From positions 4,029,534-4,093,533 of the forward strand of contig NC_065422.1 in the NCBI RefSeq assembly GCF_024362695.1: a stretch of 64,000 nt of DNA. The letters run 5' to 3'. Under the pieces are notes generated by a model. It did not search any database. It saw nothing but the letters and a program-made list of their open reading frames with translations, and was not told the DNA's origin. Source of the DNA: Pectinophora gossypiella. Taxonomy: Eukaryota; Arthropoda; Insecta; Lepidoptera; Gelechiidae. Positions within the stretch are counted from its first letter, which is position 1. Every line of letters begins with the position of its first letter. Made by a program: the position numbers and the translations under genes. Positions 42,366 to 52,957 of this stretch are shown here, piece after piece.

Positions 42366-42957
42366 ATCGCCCATAACATTAGTCCATCATGTTAGAGGAC
42401 ACAATCCCTCTGTCGGTTTTTACGACATGCCCGGGAAGACAAGCAGTTGAAGGTGTTCTATATTTTTTATTTGCTCCCAGAACAGTATAGAAGAAAAGCA
42501 GCATAAAAGGAATTGTGCGTTATAACCTGCAGAGCAAAAAAAAAAACAAATATCGACTATCATACAAGGACATCCCTCCTTATCACAGGAAAGTTAAAAC
42601 CCTTATGATCGGCTATTTATCAAAAAATACTTTACTAAATATTGTAAGTACTTGATATTAATTTAGAATCATGAATCACCTGAATCATCCCCCTCATCGT
42701 TACGATGTCACTAACACGCTGTTTACATAGTAAGTCTCGGGTGGTCTTTACTTGGCTTTGAATATGGACGTTATTAAAATGTTGTATAACTTCAAAGGCC
42801 GTATGTACGATACTTGTCAGTGATTTGTTGAAGAAACGATTCTTTTAGCGCTGATGTGGCGTTGATCGCGATGTATGAGGTGTTCGTAGTATTGTCTCAT
42901 TCTTTTATACACTAATGAGGAGTCAGTAGGGCTGCGGTTACACGCTGAGCGAAGTAA

Positions 42958-43318
42958 ACTACAACGGGTAGCTGGTAGTGGCAGCGGGCGGCGGCAGTGG
43001 GTAGCGGGTTGCGGCAACGGATAGCGGGTTGCGGGAGCGGTTAGCGGGTTGCGGCAGCGGATAGCGGGTTGCGGCAGCGGGTAGTAGTTAGCGGGTTGCG
43101 GCAGCGGATAGCGGGTTGCGGCAGCGGATAGCGGGTTGCGGCAGCGGGTAGTAGTTAGCGGGTTTCAGCAGCGGATAGCGGGTTGCGGGAGCGGGTAGTA
43201 GTCAGCGGGTTGCGGCAGCGGATAGCGGGTTGCGGGAGCGGGTAGTAGTTAGCGGGTTGCGGCAGCAGATAGCGGGTTGCGGCAGCAGGTAGTGGTTAAC
43301 GGATTGCAGGAGCGGTTA
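42958..43318. repeat. GC-rich minisatellite, 21-28-bp units
   Basis: Units of the form GTTGCGGCAGCGGATAGCGG(G) alternate with longer ones containing GTAGTAGTTAGCGGG, giving a higher-order pattern. It is strongly GC-rich in an AT-rich setting. ACAACGGGTA starts it and a GCCGGCCGCACCG run ends it. Confidence 0.9.
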
Positions 43319-43390
43319 CCGCCGGCCGCACCGTTTCATTCCACTTTATTGACCTGGTGACAAAAGTTTCTTTTTACCGTATTACTACAA

Positions 43391-43508
43391 AGCTAGTGAT
43401 GTAAGTACGTAGTCGTTACAAGAGCCATGTCAGAGGCCTTTGGTGCCTCAATAACCTTGACACAAAGGTTGCTAGGGTTGGTTATCCACCTCCCAGGAAG
43501 GAAGATGA
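43391..43508 (+). mobile_element. SINE-A 3' half, diverged
   Basis: It matches from the GATGTAAGTACGTAGTCGTT region to TTGGTTATCCACCTCCC. The tail is degraded. Confidence 0.68.
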
Positions 43509-44062
43509 CCTAGATGAAATGATTTGACAATAGCGGTCTTTGTTTTTACTTGGAATGAGTTCATCCAGGTGAAAAGAAGCGACTTTTTAAAAACTTGTGG
43601 AATTTTATCATACCTAATAAAAACATTTGCGCCAGGCGCCACTACGCGCGTACAATACTCTTTATTGCACTTGAATCACATTAAAAATACATTAGGATTA
43701 TAATTAAATTGGTAGTACAACAGGCGGCCTTATTGCTAAGGTAGCAATCGCGTACCTGCTATAGTTTCACTAGACTTAATCATTTCAAATTCTTCCAAAC
43801 AATTTAACTCAGTCAATTTCATATGAGACTACAAATACGTATAATTAATGAATATTCAAATTAATATCCCAAGAAAAATCAACATGACTCCTTTAATGAC
43901 GTTTCGAATTAAAACATGGTATTGCTAAATCGTAAAACGGCGAATATGAAAGTAATAACTTGAAACGATCAAGCAGAACAGGCTAGACTAGACGCCCAGT
44001 TGAAGAAATAATCCTGGATTATGGATACAAGAGACTAGTTGATATATCCTATATTCAAAAAC
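43509..44062. other. Contains one LINE 3' UTR relic
   Basis: The jockey-like 3' UTR (TACAATACTCTTTATTGCAC, AACAGGCGGCCTTATTGCTA) lies at 43650-43745. The rest is unrecognised. Confidence 0.55.
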
Positions 44063-44390
44063 AGCCTTCGTGGTCTAGTGGTTAGAGCGTCAGGCTCACG
44101 ATCTGGAGGTCCAGGTTCGATGCCCGATGGGGACATGGTCCAAATTACTTTGTGAGACTGTCCTTTGTTTGGTAAAGACTTTTCAGGCTTGAATCACCTG
44201 ATTGTGAAAAATTAAGAAGATTCCGTGCTTCGGATTGCACGTTAAGCTGTTGGTCCCGGCTATTAGCCGTAAAAACACCTCCACTAACCCGCAGTGGAGC
44301 AGCGTGGTGAAGTATGCTCCATATCCCCTCCGGTTGATTGAGGGGAGGCCTGTGCCCAGCAGTGGGACGTATATAGGCTGTTTATGTGTA
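44063..44390 (+). mobile_element. SINE-B, full length
   Basis: It has head, core and GTATATAGGCTGTTTATG tail. CTATATT occurs on both sides, a possible 7-bp duplication in AT-rich flanks. Confidence 0.86.
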
Positions 44391-44552
44391 TATTCTATAT
44401 TAAATACCAGAAATCCTGTATTAACGACGGGCTACCTTCCCCAAAAATAATATAGATGGCGCTGTTCAGATTTAACATGATAATCTACTAATTTCTCATT
44501 ACTCAGGTACATAATTATACCTAAGTAATTTTAATAGGTAATATAGGAAGGA

Positions 44553-44702
44553 AGGCACGTTAGTTATAGTTACTACTTACTGATGTAAGTTAGTAGTCGT
44601 TACATGAGCCATGTCAGGGGCCTTTGGCGGCTCAATAGTAACCCTGACACCAGGGTTGTGGGGTTGGTAATCCACCTAACATCCCACACGATAGAAGAAG
44701 AA
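44553..44702 (+). mobile_element. SINE-A 3' half
   Basis: It starts in the core (GGAAGGCACGTTAG) and ends CACACGATAGAAGAAGAAG, so it is 5'-truncated. Confidence 0.78.
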
Positions 44703-44835
44703 GATAGGTAATATAATAGGTATTTTTTAAGAACATGTTTTATAAATAAGTAATTTTATAAATAAGTAAAGCTCTGACCAAGGAACAGTATCTTATGAAA
44801 CAGCGGACCTTTTACCCAGCAGCGCTGTAGGAGTT

Positions 44836-44900
44836 TTTTTTTTTACGAGACTTATTGTTGATTTGCCGCAAATGACACTAACTACATGGCCGAAATACGA
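44836..44900 (-). mobile_element. SINE-D 3' end, diverged
   Basis: Poly(T), then ACGAGACTTATTGTTGATTT and CTAACTACATGGCC on the plus strand. A forward relic of the same family is at 45073-45140. Confidence 0.62.
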
Positions 44901-44980
44901 TGGGATCAAAATGATCTATGACGCAATAAAAAAAATAAAGTAGTAGGTATGCTTGAATCATTATTATGAGTGTAACAATT

Positions 44981-45072
44981 ATGACGATCAATGAATGTGA
45001 AGGAAGCAAGAGAAGTGTGTCAGGATCGAAGCAAATGGAATTCCATAGTCTATGCTTACCCCGGTGGGAAAT
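44981..45072 (+). pseudogene. LINE ORF2 C-terminus (YPGGK type)
   Basis: GAAGGAAGCAAGAGAAGTGT to CTATGCTTACCCCGGTGGGA matches 14549-14693; heavily 5'-truncated. Confidence 0.72.
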
Positions 45073-45380
45073 TTACCGGGTGAGAGGAGCTTTGACCGGC
45101 CAAGTAGCTAATGATATTTGCTGCAAATCTATGCGTAAATTTATGTATGTTCAGGCCTTCACATCTTTATCAGATGATTCAAACAGCGTTTCTGTGGCAG
45201 CTTTTTTATGTATGTTAAGTATGTAATAATAGGACATATTAAGTAAATATTCTACTCTTGACGAAATAGAATGGAACAAATAGGGACCTTAATAGAGCCG
45301 CGTTGATACAAACAAATTGACTGAATGTCGCACCTTTGTAGAGCGACAGAACGGTTTCGACACTTAGAAAAAATATATTT

Positions 45381-45880
45381 AACATCCTCAGTGGTTTAGT
45401 AGTTACAGTGTTAGACTTACGATCTGTAGGTCCGGGTTCTATTTGTAGGGAGCGCTGGTAATTGTAACAAAACCCCACACAAATAATGAATGAACTGTGT
45501 TTAGGATATTATATTAAATTACAAGATCCAAACATTGAGACGCGTTGGTTTGCTCGCGCTAGAGATGTGACTGACCATAAATGGTAGACTATTAAGTATG
45601 TCCCATACACTATTCGCGATGGCGACATTGTTGAAATCGCTTTATGGGACACAAAAAGCTTTGGCAAGTCATTATAAGCTGGAATCACCTGATTGCCCGA
45701 AAAAGTTAGATAATTCCGTCCTTCGGAGAAACTGTAACCGTTGGTCCAAGTTATCAGCCGTAACAAAACCTCCACCAATCCGCAGTGAAGCAGCGTGGTG
45801 GAGTATGCTCCATACCTCCTCCGGTTGATTGAGGAGAGGCCTGTGCCCAGCAGTGGGACGTATTTAGGCTGTTTATGTGT
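45381..45880 (+). mobile_element. SINE-B split by a solo LTR
   Basis: The head (45381-45443) and body (45615-45880) form one SINE-B. The 166-bp solo LTR and one copy of its duplication separate them at the B-box. The core is mutated (CCGTCCTTCGGAGAAACTG). Confidence 0.85.
45444..45609 (+). mobile_element. Solo LTR, family 2, copy 1
   Basis: This 166-bp segment starts TGTAGGGAG, ends CCATACA and is flanked by a perfect 5-bp duplication CTATT (45439-45443 and 45610-45614). It interrupts the tRNA-like head of a SINE-B copy. The reverse complement of 53753-53922 is a close relative. No internal retroelement sequence remains, so it fits a solo LTR left by LTR-LTR recombination. It is unrelated to the LTR of the element at 24728-29535. 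Confidence 0.88.
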
Positions 45881-46236
45881 GTACTTTGAGTTTTTTTTTG
45901 CATAAAGGATTTTTTACATTGCATACTCCAACACACTGTTTCACTGTGAGTTGGTGGATATGTAACCTAATGTTTTCTGACATGCAAAAAATAACTTAAG
46001 AGACCATAGCATCACACCTGTGTGCCCGGAGACGTAGGCATAGGTGAATGTATAGTACTCCACTCCTCGCCAACTAAGTTTAGGTAAGTCTCATATAGTA
46101 AGAGGCGATGCTATTGCCATTAACCGGGCACAATTCCTGGAAATCACGTGATATTAATTATAAAGTCGAACAAACAAACATACACATAAAACCCGTACTT
46201 ATACGTATTGCACTTCCATGAATATACAGAAGACTA

Positions 46237-46635
46237 TAGAGACCCGGAGAGGAAATATGATTGGCTACCTGATACGACACGATTCATTCATAAAAAACAT
46301 CATAGAAGGAAAAATTGAAGGGAAGAGAGGAAGGGGTAGACCTAGGAGAACATTTCTCTCTTTCTCTATTTAAGAGCTGCGCTCTTGTCGGTGGAGTAAC
46401 CGCCATTCCTCTCTTCTTCCCGCCAAAACCTTCACCTCCCGATACGACACGACCTGCACCTTCTCTTTTATTTGTTTCATAAATTAAACAAACATTAGGA
46501 GAACATTTATGAAACAAATAAAAGAGAAGGTGCAGGTCGTGTCAGGAAGTGAAGGATTTAGCGGGAAGAAGAGAGCAATGGCGATTACTCCACCGACAAG
46601 AGCGCAGCTCTTAAATAAAGAGAGAGAGTATATAC
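46237..46635 (+). pseudogene. LINE ORF2 end with (GA)n tail, split by an inverted copy
   Basis: The plus-strand LINE end (46237-46355 and 46496-46635) resembles the RGRPRxxFMKQIKEKVQVV C-terminal region and closes in GAGAGAG. It is interrupted at 46356-46495. Confidence 0.82.
46356..46495 (-). mobile_element. Inverted LINE end inserted in its own relative
   Basis: The 140-bp insert is the same LINE end in minus orientation. TAGGAGAACATTT flanks it (46343-46355 and 46496-46508), a perfect 13-bp duplication. The insert and the downstream arm make a hairpin of about 125 bp per arm. Confidence 0.86.
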
Positions 46636-46843
46636 ATTTAAAAGTATCAAAACTAGTCGGTCCTCCTTCCGTATCAAGTGCGGAAACAATAGGGGGGATC
46701 AAGTGCACAATCGGCTCAATTGGCCGGTTGTAATTTTGTCCTATTGTCTCTATCCGTGTCCCGTTCCCACCGTCCCCTCTTGGTTTACTCCCGTTTCGCC
46801 TTGACGGTGGAGACTTCATCAATTACTATATTGATATATTCAC

Positions 46844-47131
46844 GGCCTCCGTGGTCCAGTCCGTGAGCGTTGGACTCACGATCCGGCGGCCCCGGATTCG
46901 AATCCCGGTGGGGACATATCACAAAAATCACTTTGACATTACAGGCTGATCACCTGATTGTCCAAAAAGTAAGATGATCCGTGCTTCGGAAGGCTCGTTA
47001 AGCCGTTGGTCCCGGTCACTACTTACTGATGTAAGTAAGTAATCGTTACATGAGCCATGTCAGGGGCCTTTGGCGGCTCAATTATAACCCTGCCACCAGG
47101 GTTGATGAGGTTGGTAGATGATGAGAAGAAG
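46844..47131 (+). mobile_element. SINE-A, near full length
   Basis: It carries the tRNA-like head, core and 3' part up to a GATGAGAAGAAGA tail. ACTATATTG occurs at 46825-46833 and 47132-47140 and may be the target duplication, with 10 bases before the recognisable head. Confidence 0.85.
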
Positions 47132-47542
47132 ACTATATTGTAAAATAATTTCTTTCTTATTCTTGTCCCCTGGTCAATGAAAATTGACTGAATGTAGGAA
47201 TGATTGATTTATTGGTTCAATCTTCTTCTATCGTGTGGGTTGACACGCAAATTGTGAGTCGGCTACACTTGGGTGGCCAGCCTGATTACGCTTCTTGGCC
47301 CGCGTTTGGGCTAAATGAAGAAACCAGGCTTTGTCATGCGTTCCACAACCTTTAGCGATGATATTCCGCCACTGGTTGAGGTCAATCCATATTTTACCTT
47401 CTTCATTACATAGTATAAAACAAAGTCGTTACTTCTGCCCCTATATCCCTATGTACGCTTAAATCTTTAAAACTACGCAACGGATTTTGATGCGGGTTCT
47501 TTAATAGATAGAGTGATTCAAGAGGAAGGTATATATGTATCT

Positions 47543-47643
47543 TCTTCTTCTTATCGTGTGGGTTGTGTGGTGAAATACCATCATCATCAACCCTGGTGTC
47601 AGGGTCGTAATTGAGCCGCCATAGGCCCCTGACACGAGTCATG
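47543..47643 (-). mobile_element. SINE-A tail
   Basis: The 3' third of SINE-A, with TCTTATCGTGTGGGTTGTG and GAGCCGCCATAGGCCCCTGA. A 30-bp relic of the same tail lies at 47222-47252. Confidence 0.75.
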
Positions 47644-48102
47644 GTATATATGTATAATAACATCCATTAAATAGTGAAGAAATACTATTATTGTTGAGGT
47701 TTTTATGTGATGTCGTAAATAATTTCATTTTTCCTCAGTATTGCACCCGAGAGAAGCCGGGGCGGATCGCTAGTACAAAATATATTATAATAAAAATATT
47801 GTTTTCTATAGTGGGACTTTTTTGGTATGGATTCTCTATTGGGAATAACGGGAATTGACCTATGTGGTCTTCGCCCCTCATCCCGCGTATCTCAAGGGAG
47901 ATCGTTACGTCCTTTGTGCCAACATATTTATGATGGTGATTACCGTACCTAATTTCATGGGGTTTCTTTTCCGATACTTTTGTCGTGAAGACGCATTCAT
48001 TTATAAATGGATAGATTTGTTGCTATTTCGTACATTTGTGTTGTAAGGAAATTACAGAGTTGAAGTAATTTAGTGTTGTGTGTTGCAGTGTGTTGTGTTG
48101 GT
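47644..48102. other. No feature recognised
   Basis: Single-copy-looking DNA between a SINE-A and a SINE-B fragment. TGTTGTGTGTTGCAGTGTGT is low-complexity. Confidence 0.45.
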
Positions 48103-48246
48103 TTGGAGCAGCGTGGTGGAGTATGCCCCATACCCCTCCGGTTCATTGAGGAGAGGCCTGTGCCCAGCAGCCCACTGCTGGGCTGCATACCTAAACAGCG
48201 TGGCTATACGTTGGGACGTATATAGGCTGTTTAGGTATGTATGTTA
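48103..48246 (+). mobile_element. SINE-B tail with a small inverted insert
   Basis: The 3' third (TGGAGCAGCGTGGTGGAGTA onward) carries an extra inverted segment. CCCAGCAGCCCACTGCTGGG is a hairpin, and CATACCTAAACAG pairs with CTGTTTAGGTATG further on. Confidence 0.75.
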
Positions 48247-48529
48247 TGTTATACATCCGTTTTGTTTAATTTGTAATTGTTTTGTGAAAATTTTAAATGA
48301 TGTTATTCTCTTGTTTATGCCTTTTATAATAAACTATTTCTATTCTATTATATCCTTATGTATCAGTATCATCAAGTATAGGGTAGTGGTATTGGTGGTA
48401 TTCGTATGTATGAATAATGTAATTGTTAGTATTAGTTGTAATAATGTTTAATAATTGTTTGATTTAATAATGAACATAGATTAAGAGTATTTTTCTAACA
48501 CCATGTATAGATATATACAATTTATTATT

Positions 48530-48640
48530 GAGATACAGATACAGAAAGGCACAATAGGCGGCCGTATTGTTCATGCATCAATTTCTTCCAGGCAACCTTC
48601 GGTACAGGAAAATTTTGTACAAATTATAATAGTAGTAGTA
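48530..48640 (-). mobile_element. Jockey-like LINE 3' UTR
   Basis: CACAATAGGCGGCCGTATTG and TTTCTTCCAGGCAACCTTCG match 24490-24650. Forward relic of the same end at 49108-49180; others at 43650-43745 and 7437-7530. Confidence 0.7.
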
Positions 48641-48969
48641 TAGTTGAAGACACGGCTTAAATATGTTTTTTTTTTTACCTGGTCCTAGCTAAGTATTGGT
48701 GTAAATATCTCCTTAGAAATTAAAACAGAAACCCGGAGGCCGCCGGTGGCTTAATCGCTCGCATTTAACACTACTACATACCGACTACGCCGAGATACGC
48801 TTCGCAACGTGTTCGCTTAATAGTGGCTAATCTAGTATATTTATTATCTAATAAATGAAGGCACATTACTACGTATATATTATATTATATTTATGTATAA
48901 TATAAATAGTTAAATGTACTTATTTTATGTAGGTAGTTCTTTCAATTATTTATTTTGTTAGAATGCACT

Positions 48970-49075
48970 CACATCACTAATTTAAGAGCCACGCTCTTGT
49001 CGGTGTAGCATTCTCCATGCTACTTTTTAGGGAAAAATAGAGCAGTGGTTTCCCTCTTTCCTTCTGCCCAACCCG
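48970..49075 (-). pseudogene. LINE 3' end, short
   Basis: TTTAAGAGCCACGCTCTTGT to GGTTTCCCTCTTTCCTTCTG on the plus strand is the 3' end of the same LINE group. Confidence 0.7.
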
Positions 49076-49258
49076 CTAACCCGCTATTATTATACTTCGC
49101 TACTACTATACTACAAAATTTTCCTGTACCCAAAGGTTGCCTGGAAGAAATTGCTGTATATTATGTTGTCCTTAAAGTATTTTATCTATCTATTTATATT
49201 ACTTACTCTGTGCAACTGAATATTTTTACATAATACCAATAGGAGTCGAGCCTGTGGG

Positions 49259-49519
49259 TATCCCGTTTAACACAGGGTCCGCTTACCTAACCTGAACATT
49301 TGACAGGTCCGGTTTTTTTACAGAAGCCTGTCTAACCTTCCAACCCGCGAAGGGAAAACCAACCCAATACAGGTTAGGTCACATACCTCCGAAAATGCAT
49401 GTCTCGGGAATATGGGTTTCCTCACGATGTTTTCCTTCACCTCAGCGGTGATAATTATTTATGATCCTAACATGAATTCGAAAACAAATTCGACAATTGG
49501 TTTAGGCCTGTGCTGGAAT
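49259..49519 (-). mobile_element. SINE-E without its head
   Basis: It runs from ATCCCGTTTAACACAGGGTC to TTAGGCCTGTGCTGGAATC on the plus strand; the tRNA-like head is absent. Confidence 0.78.
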
Positions 49520-49537
49520 CAAAGCAAAGGCCTCCCC

Positions 49538-49777
49538 TTTTTTTTAGATTTTTTTTTATTGTAGATTTGTCGCAGATGGCATTAACTACTTAGCCGGACA
49601 AATGGGGAGCGCTGAAGGCTCTCACCCGGTACAACATAACACAACAGTTTAAGACAACAGGCCTGAGGGTGCCTAGTTGGGCGCGAACCTCGGCTTAGGG
49701 CGTCGTCTGAGAGGAAAAATATTTGAAAGAATTAATCGACCCTAGTGGGTCGATAGCGATAAGCGCTGAATGAGGAA
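49538..49777 (-). mobile_element. SINE-D, 5'-truncated, inside a LINE relic
   Basis: AAAGGCCTCCCC flanks both sides (49526-49537 and 49778-49789), a perfect 12-bp duplication. The poly(A) side faces left. Confidence 0.88.
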
Positions 49778-50205
49778 AAAGGCCTCCCCCATGTCTGGTA
49801 TTTAATATCGAGAAAATAAAGTTCTCGCATTCTATATTATGTCCTAAACACAACAATTTGAACGTCCTCTTATCTCGGTAGCCGAAATGCAAATCCGGCC
49901 ATCGCACTCTTACGCAATCTTTTATTTATTTTTTGTATCTTTATTTTAAATGCTTTTATTTATCTTTTAAGGTACGCCTTGTCGTGCGCCTTGATTGCCT
50001 CCGTGAGTAGCGAACACTCCGATATTGTTCTTTGAAAGTTCTTTTAAACTGTTCTTTCAAAGACGCCGCTTGATTGAAAGCTTTTAAAGATATATCTGGA
50101 CTGCGTGACCGTATTGTTTTAAGGTAAATGGTTTTATGTAGATGACCCATTAGAGTATAAATTGGGTTATTAAGTGAGCTGAGACGAAGTACCTATTTGG
50201 TGTTA

Positions 50206-50418
50206 CAGGGTGTTAGTGACATCGTAACGAATACTAAAGGGGATGATTCAGACCATGATTCTGAGTTAATATCAAGTGGATTTTTTTTCGCAATTTTATT
50301 TTTTTTATATATTTTAAATTATTTTCAATTCTATAATTATGAAATGGAAAAATTCACTTGGTAATAGCTCAGAATAACTAGGTGAATCACCCCTCTGAGT
50401 ATTTGTTACGATGTCCTG
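50206..50418. mobile_element. FB-2 single foldback unit
   Basis: It starts CAGGGTGTTAGTGACATCG after TA and folds back to TTGTTACGATGTC. The last bases of the right arm are missing. Confidence 0.8.
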
Positions 50419-50430
50419 CACCAATTACCT

Positions 50431-50577
50431 GATTGTCTGAAAAAGTAATATGATTCCGTGCTTCGGAGCAGCAAACAACCCGCAGTGGAGCAGCGTGGTG
50501 GAATATGCTCCATATCCCCTCCGGTTGATTGAGGCCTGTGCCCAGATAAGAGGACGTATAAAGGAAGTTTATGTTTT
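50431..50577 (+). mobile_element. SINE-B, internally deleted
   Basis: CCTGATTGTCTGAAAAAGTA and the core start CCGTGCTTCGGAGCA are followed directly by AACCCGCAGTGGAGCAGCGT. The tail is degraded. Confidence 0.72.
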
Positions 50578-50649
50578 TATGTTACCTATTTAAGTAGACT
50601 AAAAAGATTTAGCTTCAAAAATATTTCATTATATTATGCTAATAAACCT

Positions 50650-51061
50650 TCGTATGGAGTATAGCCCTCTATGGATGTGAAACTTGGACACTGACACAGA
50701 AGGACAGAGAGAGACTCGAGGCCTTTGAAATGTGGTGTTGGAGGAGGATGGAAAGAATAAGTTGGACAGAAAGAGTTACAAATGAGGAAGTGCTAGTAAG
50801 AGTAAGGGAAAAGAGACAAATACTGAGAATTATTGAGGACAGAAGAGGCAAGATGATTGGACACCTAATAAGACACGAAGAATTCATTAAAACATCATAG
50901 AAGGAAAGCTAGAAGGAAAGAGAGGAAGGTGAAGACCAAGAAGAGCTTTCATGGAACAGATTAAAGAAAAGGTTAACGTCGTGTCTTATAGGGAAGTCAA
51001 GGAATTGGCCTTTGATAGACTGGAATGGAAAATGCTACACCGACAAGAGCGTGGCTCTTAA
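50650..51061 (+). pseudogene. LINE ORF2 C-terminal region, broken
   Basis: The frame encodes the C-terminal part of a non-LTR retrotransposon endonuclease/reverse transcriptase. A YGCETWTL block precedes RRMERISWTERVTNEEVL, a pattern familiar from insect LINE polyproteins. A one-base deletion near 50890 shifts the frame and a TGA replaces a codon in the RGRPRR motif (50932-50934). The frame then continues to HRQERGS and TAA. It has lost the RT catalytic domain and is dead. Tails at 3298-3585, 55015-55272, 33180-33297, 48970-49075 and 62785-62985 belong to the same group. Confidence 0.85.
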
Positions 51062-51307
51062 ATTGATGCTGCTATGCTAATATGCTTGTGAACAGCTAAA
51101 TGCCCAGGTCACATTATTCATTTGAGTCCATTAATCAAGCAACTGGATTAGAATTCTACAGGAATATTGTGAACCAGCACTAGAATCTGCACTCTTTATT
51201 CGAGTGCTGGTTTACAGTGCTGGATTCAACCGCTGGAATGCTTACTGGAATAATGTGAACCGGCCATAATATTTCTTTTTACAAGCTAAAATATATAGGA
51301 GGAGGTA

Positions 51308-51449
51308 CGGTCACGAGCATTAATATGTATAAACTTTGGTACCATGTCACATTAACTTTTTTGACAAATTGAACTGTAACTCTCACTAAATGTCAAACGT
51401 GTTGGTGCGAAAGAGTCCTAAAGTGGGTACATTATATTGCTCATGACTG
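51308..51449 (+). mobile_element. MITE-1, full length
   Basis: This 142-bp copy runs from CGGTCACGAGCA to GCTCATGACTG. TA precedes it; the right TA has changed to AA. Confidence 0.86.
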
Positions 51450-52054
51450 AACTTTTTTGCCTCACATAGGCCGCTCCATCTATTTGAAACGTTCACCGTG
51501 TAACTTAAAACTAAATATCAACCGCTCTTGTGCAATATTATTTTTCGATAAACACATAGGAATTTTTGTACATAGAAACTATGGCAGGAAAAAAATGTGC
51601 CCCACATATGGTACATGCACATATGAGTTTCAAATTTATTGCCCCATATGTGGTTCATACACAGTGAACGTGTTACGTAAATAACATCCATGTAGAGCAC
51701 AATTTAAATTCTAGGTCCTCACCAATTAGAAGCGTATATCTTAACTCTGGTGTGAGTAAAATGTAAAATGTCGCGTATTGCCAAACACCGGGGGCAATGA
51801 ACGGTAACCTGATCTAAGGAACCTTCTCCACGGCGCGATTCGGTTTTGCATGGACGTGCGATATAAGAGTAGGGTTGTAAGTATTAGAACATAGTAACTA
51901 TCACAGACAGTATTGTCACTTAGTGTACAAATGTTTGTAAATGTTTGTGTATTCTTATTGCGTGTGGCGTCCTTTTGTAACAAATAATATAGTTTCTTTT
52001 CTTTCATTAACAAAACGTTAGACGTATGAACGTTTTTTGACGATGTTGTATTTA

Positions 52055-52195
52055 AAGTCATGAGCAATATCATGTACCCACTTTAGAACGCTGTCGCACT
52101 ATAATATTTGAAATTTAAGGAGACTTACGGTTTCATTTGCCAAAAAGTTAATGAGACATGGTTTCAAAGTGTATACATATTAATACTCGTGACCG
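52055..52195 (-). mobile_element. MITE-1, full length, diverged
   Basis: The ends are GTCATGAGCAATAT and CTCGTGACCG and TA follows on the right. Several internal substitutions make it older than the copy at 51308-51449. Confidence 0.83.
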
Positions 52196-52453
52196 TACAT
52201 TCCCGGCAGTGAAATGGCGCAAATGTTATGTAAAAAGATCTTTATTACTTACCTAGCCTTTATGATGACAGGATCAGGGTTAAAAAAGCAGCCAATGTCC
52301 TTACTATTGAAGAGTTTTTACAAAAGCAACATTTCCACTTTGGAAATATTTCCGGGAACGGCACCTCACTGTCCTGGATAGGCTATCAAACACTTATCAA
52401 GAACTGAAAAAATAGACCATATTGATATTATTAATTCGTCAATTTGAATAATA

Positions 52454-52942
52454 CAGGGTGTTAGTGACATCGTAACGAAGACTTTGAGGGATGATTGAGA
52501 CCATGATTCTGAGATGATATCAAGTGGAATTTTCCGTCGCAAAAGTATGGAAAAGAAAATAACTTAAAAAAAAACAAAAATTTTCATGAATTTTCCGACT
52601 GAAAATTCCACTTGATATCAACTTAGAATCGTAGTCTGAATCATCCCCCTCAGTATTCGGTACGGTGCCACTAATACCCATACCTACTTGTATGGTTACA
52701 GTATGTACTTGTGCGGGGTGGAAGTGACATCATAACGAATACTGAAGGGGATGATTCAGGTGATTATTCTGAGATAATATGAAGTGGAATTTTTCATCGC
52801 AAAAGTATAGATTTTAAAGTAAGTAAAAAAAAACAAAAACAAAATCATGAATTTTGCAACGGAAAATTCCACTTGATATCAACTCAGAATCATGGTCTGA
52901 ATCATCCCCCTCAGTATTCGTTACGATGTCACTAACACCCTG
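52454..52942. mobile_element. FB-2 double foldback unit, copy 2
   Basis: This 489-bp copy is in the opposite orientation to 6660-7147. It preserves both foldbacks and the linker, and TA flanks both ends. Sequence differences are scattered, not clustered. Confidence 0.85.
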
Positions 52943-52957
52943 TATATAGATAGGTCT

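Noticed and set aside
42817..43017. Pro/Arg/Cys-rich minus-strand frame
   Set aside because: It is the complement of the GC-rich minisatellite, so its composition reflects the repeat.
46484..46822. 112-codon minus-strand frame
   Set aside because: It starts in the inverted LINE end and reads the antisense of ORF2.
48080..48451. 123-codon plus-strand frame
   Set aside because: The first third is a SINE-B tail and the rest is AT-rich with low-complexity Val/Ile.
50650..51061. Active LINE
   Set aside because: The frame has a one-base deletion and a stop codon, and only the C-terminal part is present.
51741..52073. 110-codon minus-strand frame
   Set aside because: It runs into MITE-1 and has no recognisable domain.
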